Assembly (NCBI GenBank): GCA_023460955.1
Contig: JAEWOH010000024.1
Coordinates: forward strand, 144,976 to 208,975
DNA from: Bacillota bacterium
GTDB taxonomy: Bacteria > Bacillota > Clostridia > Acetivibrionales > DSM-1351
Direction: 5' to 3'
Length of the DNA stretch: 64,000 bases
The notes under the pieces were generated by a model. The model ran no database searches and had not been told where the DNA came from. It was given only the letters and a program-made list of their open reading frames with translations. The translations under genes and the position numbers were made by a program. Numbering within the stretch: position 1 is the first letter of the stretch; each line of letters begins with the position of its first letter. Positions 17,399 to 24,576 of this stretch are shown piece by piece.

Positions 17399-17443
17399 AA
17401 TGATTTTCGGACTCAATAAAATTAATATATTTACTGTTAAAAT

Positions 17444-17484
17444 AAGGCAAAAAAACGAGGTTAGTCGTTTCTTTTGCTTTATTT
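17444..17484 (+). terminator. terminator after the GH18 gene
   Basis: AAGGCAAAA and AAACGA pair with TCGTTT and TTTTGCTTT (one G-T pair), with GGTTAG between, then TATTTAAT. Confidence 0.75.
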
Positions 17485-17571
17485 AATATAAAATTATGGT
17501 TTTTGGGAACGTTTTATTGTATTTTGTCGTCTAGTAATATGTAAACCAAAAAACATAAGGAGAACGATACT

Positions 17572-18606
17572 ATGAAAAACACAAAAGTAATATCCGGAGT
17601 ACTAGCAGTAACAATATTATCTCTTTCATCATTTTCAGCTCTGGCAAACAATAATAATAGTTTGCAAACGATTGGTATTACAGAGCAAGTAAATAGTACC
17701 AAACAGACAAATACACCTTCCAGCCAGGAGAGTAGACCTTCCTTTAACTCTATCACCGGAACGGTTAAGAAAATATCTGACTCTGAAAGTGTGAAAGGTT
17801 TAAAGTATGTGTCTCTTGAGAATGCAGAGGGACAAGAAGCAAATCTGGTGATATCTGATAGTACATTTATTGTTAATGATGCAAAAATTGTTATCGGGTC
17901 TGTTATCACTGGGTTTTATGATGCAAATGCACCCATGATTTTGATTTACCCGCCACAATATAACACTGAAGTAGTATATGTTGCAGGAAGTGAAAATCAG
18001 AACATTAAAGTTGACAGGTTTAATGATGAATTGGTTAGCTCTGACAATGAATTAAAACTGAACATTTCCAAGGATACTCAAATTGTTTTACAAGATGGGA
18101 CGGCTTATGAAGGTAAATTAGCAAACAAAAAGCTTGTAGTTTTTTATACAGTGACAACCAGAAGTATTCCTGCACAGACTAATCCCTCAAAAGTAGTTGT
18201 ATTATTTGATAAAGCAGCTGATGCTGTTCAGGACTTAACAGGTGAGGATAAATCAGACGTTAATCCAGATAGTTTATCTGTTGTTGTTAATAACAGTTCT
18301 GTTGAGGCCCCAGCAGCATATACCAATGATCAGGGCGTGATCATGGTTCCACTTAGGGCTATTGCTGAAGCCTTAAAATTTGATGTTATGTGGGATGCCA
18401 AGTCAAAGAAAGCAATGGTTGGTAAGGTTGCATCAGCGACAATTGGCCAAGACTATTATACATACATGAAAACAGCCCCGATCAAATTAGGAACAGCTCC
18501 TGAAATTGTTAAAGGAAGGACTTTTGTTCCCATAAGCTTCTTCAAAGAAGTTATGCGAATGAACACTGCTGAGGTAAATGGCTCCCGAATTATAATAAAT
18601 GAATGA
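17572..18606 (+). CDS. secreted protein with C-terminal stalk domain (copper amine oxidase N-like)
   Basis: 344 aa. Signal peptide 1-25 with cleavage after SALA. The middle part (about 55-215) is beta-rich and has no family I recognise. Residues about 235-344 are a stalk domain (PF07833-like): VVVNNSSV, then VPLRAIAEALKFDVMWDAKSKKA and TFVPISFFKEV, ending VNGSRIIIN. Such domains are common on exported clostridial proteins and are thought to mediate wall or surface attachment; no copper or quinone site is implied. AAGGAG lies 9 nt before the ATG. Single-gene unit. Confidence 0.82.
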   Translation: MKNTKVISGVLAVTILSLSSFSALANNNNSLQTIGITEQVNSTKQTNTPSSQESRPSFNSITGTVKKISDSESVKGLKYVSLENAEGQEANLVISDSTFIVNDAKIVIGSVITGFYDANAPMILIYPPQYNTEVVYVAGSENQNIKVDRFNDELVSSDNELKLNISKDTQIVLQDGTAYEGKLANKKLVVFYTVTTRSIPAQTNPSKVVVLFDKAADAVQDLTGEDKSDVNPDSLSVVVNNSSVEAPAAYTNDQGVIMVPLRAIAEALKFDVMWDAKSKKAMVGKVASATIGQDYYTYMKTAPIKLGTAPEIVKGRTFVPISFFKEVMRMNTAEVNGSRIIINE

Positions 18607-18633
18607 GTTCGCTCAAATTTGTTTTTTACCGGA

Positions 18634-18754
18634 ATGAAATAATGTAAAAATAATTTTATGCTGTTTTGACTGTTTTGACAGAACTCATCAAAAATATGAT
18701 TCATGAATTACGTGTTGTACGCGAGTAAAATTAATAAGATGTGGAAGCATGGTT
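18634..18754 (+). ncRNA. tandem noncoding element, copy 1 (candidate small RNA)
   Basis: About 121 bp that recur, with roughly 80 percent identity by eye, at 18837-18947. Shared blocks include TTTTGACAGAA, CATCAAAAATATGATTCATG, GTTGTACGCGAG and TGTGGAAGCATGGT. Copy 1 has a 9-bp internal duplication (TTTTGACTG). No open frame or start codon pattern is conserved. A terminator hairpin follows within 3 nt. The layout of conserved body plus own terminator is that of a small-RNA gene; this is inference. Confidence 0.5.
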
Positions 18755-18756
18755 AC

Positions 18757-18803
18757 AAACCGGCGGATAAAAAGTTTAGAAGACTATTTATCCGCCGGTT
18801 TTG
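18757..18803 (+). terminator. terminator of tandem element copy 1
   Basis: A 15-bp perfect stem (AAACCGGCGGATAAA with its complement at 18787-18801) and a 15-nt loop, ending in TTTT. The stem sequence is unrelated to that of copy 2. Confidence 0.85.
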
Positions 18804-18836
18804 GGTCCGACAGATTTTCAAAAGCCTTTGGTCAGC

Positions 18837-18947
18837 ATGAAATGCATTCAAAAATAATCTTGTGCTGTTTTGACAGAATTCATCAAAAATATGATTCATG
18901 AGTTATGTTGTACGCGAGGACAAATTAATTCAATGTGGAAGCATGGT
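18837..18947 (+). ncRNA. tandem noncoding element, copy 2 (candidate small RNA)
   Basis: Second copy of the element at 18634, about 111 bp. It lacks the 9-bp duplication and two bases of the ACGTG block. As in copy 1, GGAAGCATGGT is the last conserved block and a terminator stem starts 3 nt later. A TTGACA box sits at the same place in both copies with TATGAT 14 bp downstream; that spacing is short for sigma-A. Confidence 0.5.
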
Positions 18948-18949
18948 AG

Positions 18950-19000
18950 AAAAGGTAAAAGGGGTAAAAATGGTAAATCTATTGCTTGCTTTTACCTTTT
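18950..19000 (+). terminator. terminator of tandem element copy 2
   Basis: AAAAGGTAAAAG (18950-18961) pairs perfectly with CTTTTACCTTTT (18989-19000) over a 27-nt loop. The remainder of the 18607-19194 gap up to the MarR promoter shows nothing I can name. Confidence 0.75.
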
Positions 19001-19099
19001 CGTGTGCGACACATTTAATTAATTTAGTCCGGAAGTACACTCACAAAAACTAAAAATCATATTTTTTTATAGAACACACTAAACAGCCCAAAATTATAT

Positions 19100-19128
19100 T
19101 TGACAAATAAATACTTCGGATGTAGAAT
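19100..19128 (+). promoter_or_regulatory. promoter of the marR gene
   Basis: TTGACA (19100-19105) and TAGAAT (19123-19128) with exactly 17 bp between. An ATACTTCGG motif (19111-19119) lies in the spacer. Confidence 0.75.
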
Positions 19129-19143
19129 AAAAATATACTTCGA
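19111..19143 (+). promoter_or_regulatory. candidate MarR operator pair
   Basis: ATACTTCGG at 19111 and ATACTTCGA at 19135 (24 bp apart) overlap and follow the promoter. The second is followed by CAGAGAACTATT, which recurs nearly unchanged after the third copy at 19739 in front of the ATPase gene. Repeats at two promoters beside a MarR gene suggest autoregulation and control of the downstream genes. Confidence 0.5.
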
Positions 19144-19194
19144 TCAGAGAACTATTTTAAGGAGTGCAGAACAATTTCAAACGAATCTTTAAAT

Positions 19195-19671
19195 ATGGAG
19201 TCAATAATATTTGATTATATAGACCAGTTAAAATTCCTATTTTTACCCGAGCAGTGGAGTTCGGTTTTTTTGGATTACTCAAAAAATGAGATATTAGTAA
19301 TGATTTATCTATACAGAAGGCAAACTGCTAACATGACTGAGTTGTCCGAATATATAACATCGCCCTTGAACACTGTAACCGGTGTAGTAAGCAGACTTGA
19401 GAAAAGGAATATGGTTGAAAGAGTAAGGGGCAATGAAGACAGACGAGTTGTGAATATTATTTTGACTCCGGCGGCAAAAGCCTTCTTAGAAGAAGTTAAA
19501 AAGCTTATGATATATTACCTGGATGAAATTTATAAATTATTGACGGATGATGAGAAAGCAGCAGGTATAAGCATTATAAACAAGGTTATTTCTATATTAA
19601 AGAACGGAAAGCCCGGACCAAACTCCGAAGGCAATTCACCAAAACGGGTGAGAAGAATCCAGATAGATTAG
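19195..19671 (+). CDS. MarR-family transcriptional regulator
   Basis: 158 aa from the ATG. The winged helix-turn-helix covers about residues 35-105 (NMTELSEYITSPLNTVTGVVSRLEKR is the recognition region, GNEDRRVVNI the wing) with helical dimerisation ends. The start is doubtful: no ribosome binding site lies near ATG 19195, but AAGGAG at 19159-19164 is 9 nt before an in-frame ATT (19174), which would add seven residues. Repeated motifs around its promoter and in front of the next gene suggest it represses itself and the ArsA-like genes. Metal- or compound-sensing residues cannot be read. Confidence 0.87.
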   Translation: MESIIFDYIDQLKFLFLPEQWSSVFLDYSKNEILVMIYLYRRQTANMTELSEYITSPLNTVTGVVSRLEKRNMVERVRGNEDRRVVNIILTPAAKAFLEEVKKLMIYYLDEIYKLLTDDEKAAGISIINKVISILKNGKPGPNSEGNSPKRVRRIQID

Positions 19672-19706
19672 AATTAAAATGCACATCTTTAATTCTAATC
19701 TTATTA
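19666..19706 (+). terminator. terminator of marR
   Basis: GATTAGAATTAAA (19666-19678) pairs perfectly with TTTAATTCTAATC (19688-19700), then TTATT. The stem overlaps the stop codon. Confidence 0.75.
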
Positions 19707-19738
19707 CAAAACATGACTATGAAAAATTTTTTAACCAA

Positions 19739-19760
19739 ATACTTCGAAGTGAGAACTATT
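19739..19760 (+). promoter_or_regulatory. candidate MarR operator in front of the ATPase operon
   Basis: ATACTTCGAAGT contains the perfect 10-bp palindrome ACTTCGAAGT and is followed by GAGAACTATT, matching the block after the upstream copy at 19135. I could not fix a clear -35/-10 pair here. Confidence 0.5.
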
Positions 19761-19825
19761 CTGTAAAGGAAATTAATTGATGAGTAATGCGGCAGACTCC
19801 CATTACGTCAAGAATGGAGGATTTT

Positions 19826-20992
19826 ATGGGAAGGATAATTATTTTCACCGGTAAAGGCGGTGTAGGAAAGACTAGTACAGCAGCAGCCCATGCGGTTAAG
19901 GCAGCAGCAGAGGGTTATAAAACGTTGATAGTAAGTACCGATATGGCTCATAATTTAGGTGATTTATTTATGAAAGAGCTTAAAGAGGAACCGATAGAAA
20001 TTATTAAGAATCTTGATGGCTTGGAGATTGATTCAAACTACGAGATGGAGAGGTATTACGGGTCCATATCCAAAAGTTTTAAGAATATGCTTACTTTTCA
20101 AAATAAGAAGGATAGTGAAGTTTTTGATGATATAGTAGTGTTTCCGGGAATTGAAGAGCTCTTTTCTTTGTTAAAGATAAAAGAATTATATGATACAGAA
20201 ACTTATGATCTGATTGTGGTAGACTGCGCACCGACAGGAGAAACTCTATCCCTGCTTAAGTTTCCCGAACTGTTTTCCTGGTATATGGAGAAGCTGTTTC
20301 CCATTGGTAAGGTAGCCTTAAAAGTATTACGGCCAATTTCTAAGGCTGCTTTCAAAATAGAAATGCCTGATGATAGGGCCATGAACGATATTGAAAAGCT
20401 GTATGTCAAGCTGGGCGAGCTTCAAGCTTTATTAAAAGACAGAGAGGTATCCAGCATACGATTGGTGACAATCCCCGAAAAAATGGTCGTGGAAGAAACA
20501 AAACGTAATTTTATGTACCTCAACTTATATAATTTTAATGTTGACGGTCTATATATAAACAGATTGATACCTGAAGACGTTAATAACAGCTTCTTTGACC
20601 AATGGAAGCAGCTTCAGAATAAATATCTTGAGGAAATAGAGACGGTCTTTGCCAACATACCTGTTTACAAAATCAAATGGTATGAAACTGACATAAATGG
20701 TGTGGGGGGGTTGGAAAGAGTTGTATCAGACTCGCTTGGTGATACTAACCTCTTTAAGGTTCAGAAAATAACCGTGAATGAGACCTTCAAAAAAATTGAT
20801 AAGGGCTACAGACTTGATATTTATATTCCATTTGCCGGAAAAAGTGATTTTGATCTGTTTGAATCAGGAACAGACATTGTTATCAAAATTGGAAATTTTA
20901 AAAGGAATATTCCTATTCCAAACACCATCAGAAAGTACCATATTGCCTCAGCTAAGCTGAATGAGGGTGTTCTGAGTATATTTTTTGAATAA
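19826..20992 (+). CDS. ArsA/Get3-like ATPase with C-terminal Hsp20-like domain, paralogue 1
   Basis: 388 aa. Deviant Walker A GKGGVGKT at residues 9-16, switch I STDMAHNLGD (D-P-A-H in ArsA/Get3), switch II DCAPTGET. The last ~85 residues (from about ITVNETFKKIDKGY) have the beta pattern of the ArsA Hsp20-like domain. No paired metalloid-binding cysteines are seen, so arsenite transport is unlikely; a role in handling membrane proteins or another client is possible. ATG 19826 was chosen over 19787 because TGGAGG ends 5 nt before it. First gene of an operon with a 93-aa helical protein and a second ATPase. Confidence 0.85.
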   Translation: MGRIIIFTGKGGVGKTSTAAAHAVKAAAEGYKTLIVSTDMAHNLGDLFMKELKEEPIEIIKNLDGLEIDSNYEMERYYGSISKSFKNMLTFQNKKDSEVFDDIVVFPGIEELFSLLKIKELYDTETYDLIVVDCAPTGETLSLLKFPELFSWYMEKLFPIGKVALKVLRPISKAAFKIEMPDDRAMNDIEKLYVKLGELQALLKDREVSSIRLVTIPEKMVVEETKRNFMYLNLYNFNVDGLYINRLIPEDVNNSFFDQWKQLQNKYLEEIETVFANIPVYKIKWYETDINGVGGLERVVSDSLGDTNLFKVQKITVNETFKKIDKGYRLDIYIPFAGKSDFDLFESGTDIVIKIGNFKRNIPIPNTIRKYHIASAKLNEGVLSIFFE

Positions 20993-21013
20993 TAAAAGAT
21001 GGGGGTTTTTAGT

Positions 21014-21295
21014 ATGAACAAGGAGTTTGTAAAAAAGATTATTAAGTCTGAAATGTTAAGATATGAAGCAATTAAGGAAGTATTACCCGATGCTTTAAGA
21101 AAAAGAGTTGAAACTATTGAAATAGATACTGGCAGGTTGATAAGGGATATTGCACTTGAAATGTTATCTGAAAATTGGTCTGGGCAAGAACTTTCAAAGC
21201 AGGGAAGCACTAAAAGTATTGATGAAGAAAGTGAAAAAATCAAGAAAACGAAAGATAAGAAAGCTGTAAAACGCGTAAATGTGGATTTTAATTAA
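21014..21295 (+). CDS. small helical protein between the two ArsA-like ATPases, unknown
   Basis: About 93 aa. The N-terminal 65 residues are mainly amphipathic helix (FVKKIIKSEMLRYEAIKEVLPDALRKRVETIE), and the tail is highly charged and lysine-rich, probably disordered. No family recognised and no membrane segment. ATG 21014 is preferred over 20999 since TGGGGG lies about 8 nt before it. Position between the paralogous ATPases suggests an adaptor or client-binding partner; that is inference from context only. Confidence 0.65.
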   Translation: MNKEFVKKIIKSEMLRYEAIKEVLPDALRKRVETIEIDTGRLIRDIALEMLSENWSGQELSKQGSTKSIDEESEKIKKTKDKKAVKRVNVDFN

Positions 21296-21334
21296 AAAAA
21301 ATATGAGCTTAATAAGGGTAAAGGAAGTGTGAGT

Positions 21335-22495
21335 ATGAGAATTATTCTATATACAGGTAAGGGCGGTGTGGGAAAAACAAGCATAGCGGCAGCAACGGCC
21401 TGTAAAATAGCCTCCGAAGGTAAAAAGGTTCTTGTTGTAAGTACTGACATGGCGCACAGCTTAAGCGATTCGTTTGATATAAAGCTATCAAATGACCCTG
21501 TTGAAGTCAGTAAAAATTTATTTGCTATGGAAATAGACTCTGTTCTGGAAAATGAGAAATCCTGGAGTAATATAAAGGGCTACATTGAAAAGCTAATGGT
21601 GCTGAAGGCTGAAAAAACCATTGAGAGTGAAGAATTGCTGGTTTTTCCAGGGTTTGATGAACTAATGGCATTGCTTAAAATCAAAGATATATATGATGAG
21701 GGTTTTTACGAGGTTTTAATAGTGGATTGTGCTCCGACAGGTGAAACAATGTCACTTCTGAAATTCCCGGATTTGTTCAAATGGTGGATGGAAAAGCTTT
21801 TCCCCATTAAAAGGAAGGGAGCCAAGCTTGCCAGGCCCATTATTCAAGCAACGATAAAAGTACCAGTACCATCAGATGAAACCTTTGATGATATTGAGAA
21901 GCTGTATAATAAAATCGACCAGCTTCACAAGTTAATGCAGAATAAAGATGTGGTTAGTATCAGAATTGTGACAACTCCAGAAAAAATTGTTATTAAGGAG
22001 GCTAAAAGGAGCTTTTCCTACCTGCATCTCTTTAATTACAACGTTGACAGCATTATCATTAACAAAATATTTTCAGAAGCCTCTTTGAATGGCTATTTTG
22101 AAAAATGGGCCGATATACAAAAAGAAAACATCAAGGAAATTACAGACAGTTTCAGTGGAATTCCGGTATTCAAACTTGAATTGCTTGATTATGAGTTAAG
22201 AAAGCTTGAGGTACTTAATGAAATAGGCAAAAGACTGTACAATAAAGCGAATCCTGAGGAAATTCTATTCGCTGAAAAGATATTTACGGTAGAAAAGGAT
22301 GGCAGCGGATTTGTATTGTGTATAAGAATGCCTTTTGTTGATAAAAAACAATTAAAGCTTTCGCAAAAAGGTGATGAAATTACTATATCAATTAAAAATG
22401 AGAGGCGCTGCCTGATTTTGCCTCTTAAGTTACAATCACTTGAAATAGATGGTGCTAAGTATGAGGATGGCAAGCTGAATATTCATTTTGCGTAA
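21335..22495 (+). CDS. ArsA/Get3-like ATPase with C-terminal Hsp20-like domain, paralogue 2
   Basis: 386 aa, clearly related to the ATPase at 19826 over its whole length. Walker A GKGGVGKT at 8-15, STDMAHSLSD, DCAPTGET, and shared blocks LLKFP, WxMEKLFP and LxRPI. The C-terminal ~85 residues again look like the Hsp20-like domain. The two may work as a heterodimer in the way that the two halves of ArsA or two Get3 protomers do. AAGGAAG lies 7 nt before ATG 21335, which is preferred to GTG 21329. Confidence 0.85.
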   Translation: MRIILYTGKGGVGKTSIAAATACKIASEGKKVLVVSTDMAHSLSDSFDIKLSNDPVEVSKNLFAMEIDSVLENEKSWSNIKGYIEKLMVLKAEKTIESEELLVFPGFDELMALLKIKDIYDEGFYEVLIVDCAPTGETMSLLKFPDLFKWWMEKLFPIKRKGAKLARPIIQATIKVPVPSDETFDDIEKLYNKIDQLHKLMQNKDVVSIRIVTTPEKIVIKEAKRSFSYLHLFNYNVDSIIINKIFSEASLNGYFEKWADIQKENIKEITDSFSGIPVFKLELLDYELRKLEVLNEIGKRLYNKANPEEILFAEKIFTVEKDGSGFVLCIRMPFVDKKQLKLSQKGDEITISIKNERRCLILPLKLQSLEIDGAKYEDGKLNIHFA

Positions 22496-22505
22496 TTGGT
22501 TGTTA

Positions 22506-22539
22506 AAGTCATAGGATTCTGGTTCTATGGCTTCTTTTA
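22506..22539 (+). terminator. terminator after the second ArsA-like gene
   Basis: AAG-T-CATAG pairs with CTATG-G-CTT around GATTCTGGTT, followed by CTTTTAAA. Confidence 0.65.
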
Positions 22540-22607
22540 AAAATATTTTTATCAAAAATTTTTCCTGACTACTTCAAACAAATTCGGACAAAATATTAAA
22601 GAATAAA

Positions 22608-22988
22608 ATGAATTTGAAGTTCAAGGGAGGGATTGTTATTCATATAATTGGAAGATTCCTGGACCCTGGGCAGGTGGGAGGTCTTGTAGATACTCTCAGG
22701 AACAGCGGTATACAAAGAAGAGATATGATTATCAGCACTATGGATGAAGAAAAATTTCAGAGCATGAGAAATGATGTTAAAGACAATCGTGCAAGTGCTG
22801 TAGTTAAGACAGACCAGGATGACCCCGGTCAGCTTGAAGCCTTTGTTGAAAGCGTAAATGACCTGAGTGATATGCATGAAGACGCAGGAATTGTAGTTTA
22901 TGTTAAAGCAGCCAAACACAAGGCGCAGGAAGTAAAGTCAGTAATGGAACAATCCGGAGCAGTTGAAATAAAGATTCACGAAATCTAA
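22608..22988 (+). CDS. conserved-looking 126-aa protein of unknown function
   Basis: Soluble alpha/beta protein. It starts with HIIGRFLDPGQVGGLVDTL (strand, loop, helix), has RDMIISTMDEEKF, and ends in a strand-helix-strand (GIVVYVKAA, AQEVKSVMEQSGAVEIKIHEI), resembling a small ferredoxin-like or general-stress-protein fold. No family named. The annotated ATG has no ribosome binding site; AAGGGAGGG instead lies inside the first ten codons, 6 nt before an in-frame ATT (22638), so the true start may be that ATT. Followed 21 nt later by tlp, so it may be made in the forespore; that is a guess. Confidence 0.65.
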   Translation: MNLKFKGGIVIHIIGRFLDPGQVGGLVDTLRNSGIQRRDMIISTMDEEKFQSMRNDVKDNRASAVVKTDQDDPGQLEAFVESVNDLSDMHEDAGIVVYVKAAKHKAQEVKSVMEQSGAVEIKIHEI

Positions 22989-23009
22989 CTATAAAGGAGA
23001 GATGCAACG

Positions 23010-23246
23010 ATGAATGATAATAAACCAAAACCAGATGACAGAAGTGACAATGTAGATAGAATACAGCATAATATCAACCATACAATAAGGAATATGGAAG
23101 CGGCCGAGGATATGTTGGCAAAGGTGGATGACCCCACACAACAAAGAGAGCTGGAAGAGAAAAATGATAGAAGAAGAGATGCTCTCCAGGGAATGCGCGA
23201 AGAGATAAGAGACGAAGCACTTAACCAGAGAGAAAAAGACAGATAA
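23010..23246 (+). CDS. tlp: Tlp-type small acid-soluble spore protein
   Basis: 78 aa, very rich in Asp, Glu, Arg and Asn. KPDDRSDNVDRIQHNINHT and the EKNDRRRDALQGMREEIRDEA ending are hallmarks of the thioredoxin-like Tlp spore proteins, which are made in the forespore and stored in the spore core. Length fits the family. AAAGGAGAG lies 9 nt before the ATG, and a strong terminator follows. Its presence supports a spore-forming host. Confidence 0.9.
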   Translation: MNDNKPKPDDRSDNVDRIQHNINHTIRNMEAAEDMLAKVDDPTQQRELEEKNDRRRDALQGMREEIRDEALNQREKDR

Positions 23247-23255
23247 TTGTAATTG

Positions 23256-23299
23256 CCCGGAATAATCGCAACGAACTTGTTGAATATTCCGGGTTTTTT
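23256..23299 (+). terminator. terminator after tlp
   Basis: CCCGGAATA pairs with TATTCCGGG over a 20-nt loop containing CAACGAACTTGTTG, then TTTTTT. Confidence 0.88.
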
Positions 23300-23409
23300 A
23301 TACATAAAAGTACTGGTGAGTTCTAAATAAAATAGATTAGGCTTGTAATTTTAAGTATTAAGAAATAATATATAGCTATAAGATTATGGAATATAAAGGA
23401 AGATTCAAA

Positions 23410-24543
23410 ATGAAAAAGTTTATAATTGTTCTTTTAACAGTTAACTTATTACTTTTCACACCAGCCTGTTCAGAACAGAAAGACTACTCCCTAAAGTCGG
23501 TGGAAGTAAGCGCCTCTACTGCAAATAAAATTGAAATTGTCGAGGCGGCACAATGGCCCACAGAAAAATGGAGCACATCGACACCTGAAAAACAGGGACT
23601 TAATGAACAGCAACTGGCAAAGACCGATATGAGAGTAAAAGATAATTATCCAAATGTATTCAGTCTTCTGGTGATAAAAGACGGCTATCTGGTTTTTGAG
23701 AAATATTACAATGGAGCAAAACAGGACAGTTATAACCCTGTATATTCCGTAACAAAGAGCGTTTTGTCGGCTTTGACAGGTATTGCTATCAGAGAAAAGC
23801 TTATAGAAAATACAAATCAGAAAGTGTCCGAATTAATTCCTGAATATTTTAAGTTTATTGATAATCCCAAAAAAAGAGATATTACAGTTAAAAATGTCCT
23901 GACTATGACAGGTGGGCTTGACTCAATTGATAACAATTACTATGGCTTTTTTACAAGCCGGAATTGGCTTGAGTATACAATTCAAAGACCACTAACCGAT
24001 GAGGTGGGAAGTAAATTTGTGTACAATACCGGCTTAACCCAGTTTCTTTCAGGAATAATTACTGAAAAATCCAAAATGAGTACAAAGGACTTTGCGGATA
24101 AATACCTTTTTAGCCATCTCAACATAGAGGTAAAACGGTGGGATAAAGACCCTTCTGATTATTACGGAGGAGGCACGGGACTAAATCTTACGGCAAGAGA
24201 TATGGCTAAATTCGGCTACCTCTATTTGAATAATGGGTTGTGGGAAGGGAAACAAATTATACCGAAGGAGTGGGTAGAAGCCTCAACATCGAAACAGTTC
24301 GATGTGGGTGACGGTGTTGATTATGGTTATTTGTTCTGGATAAAGACAATAAAAAACAGCACAACAGGTAAATCGTATTATACCTACCGTGCTGACGGTG
24401 CCGGAGGCCAAAAGATTCTTGTTATCCCTGAGCTCCAAATGATCGTTGTTGTTACAGCAAACGAAAATAAGACTTCCAGAGATAATAAGGATACCCAAAG
24501 CCTGATAGAAGATTTCGTGATTCCTGCAGTAGAGGATCATTAA
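23410..24543 (+). CDS. exported serine hydrolase, beta-lactamase class C family
   Basis: 377 aa. N-terminal MKKFIIVLL hydrophobic signal ends at FTPACSEQ; a lipoprotein cysteine is possible, although Thr-Pro-Ala before it is a poor lipobox. The S-x-x-K motif is SVTK (in VYSVTKS), the tyrosine motif is YNTG, and the third box is around RADGAGGQ. It belongs to the 6-aminohexanoate hydrolase/esterase-like branch (PKEWVEAST, YGYLFWI are typical) rather than to true beta-lactamases. ATG 23410 is preferred to 23386 because AAAGGAAG is 7 nt before it. Not closely related to the hydrolase at 4184. Confidence 0.87.
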   Translation: MKKFIIVLLTVNLLLFTPACSEQKDYSLKSVEVSASTANKIEIVEAAQWPTEKWSTSTPEKQGLNEQQLAKTDMRVKDNYPNVFSLLVIKDGYLVFEKYYNGAKQDSYNPVYSVTKSVLSALTGIAIREKLIENTNQKVSELIPEYFKFIDNPKKRDITVKNVLTMTGGLDSIDNNYYGFFTSRNWLEYTIQRPLTDEVGSKFVYNTGLTQFLSGIITEKSKMSTKDFADKYLFSHLNIEVKRWDKDPSDYYGGGTGLNLTARDMAKFGYLYLNNGLWEGKQIIPKEWVEASTSKQFDVGDGVDYGYLFWIKTIKNSTTGKSYYTYRADGAGGQKILVIPELQMIVVVTANENKTSRDNKDTQSLIEDFVIPAVEDH

Positions 24544-24549
24544 TAAAGA

Positions 24550-24576
24550 AATTACGTAACAGCACCGTAATTATTT
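24550..24576. terminator. short hairpin between convergent genes
   Basis: AATTACG pairs with CGTAATT, flanked by A-rich and T-rich runs, between two convergent stop codons. Confidence 0.5.

Noticed and set aside
18607..19194. CRISPR array or insertion sequence
   Set aside because: Only two repeats of about 115 bp, no spacers, no terminal inverted repeats and no transposase; a duplicated RNA-like element fits better.
19826..22495. Arsenic resistance operon
   Set aside because: ArsA-like ATPases lack the metalloid cysteines, and no ArsB, ArsC, ArsD or ArsR gene is nearby.
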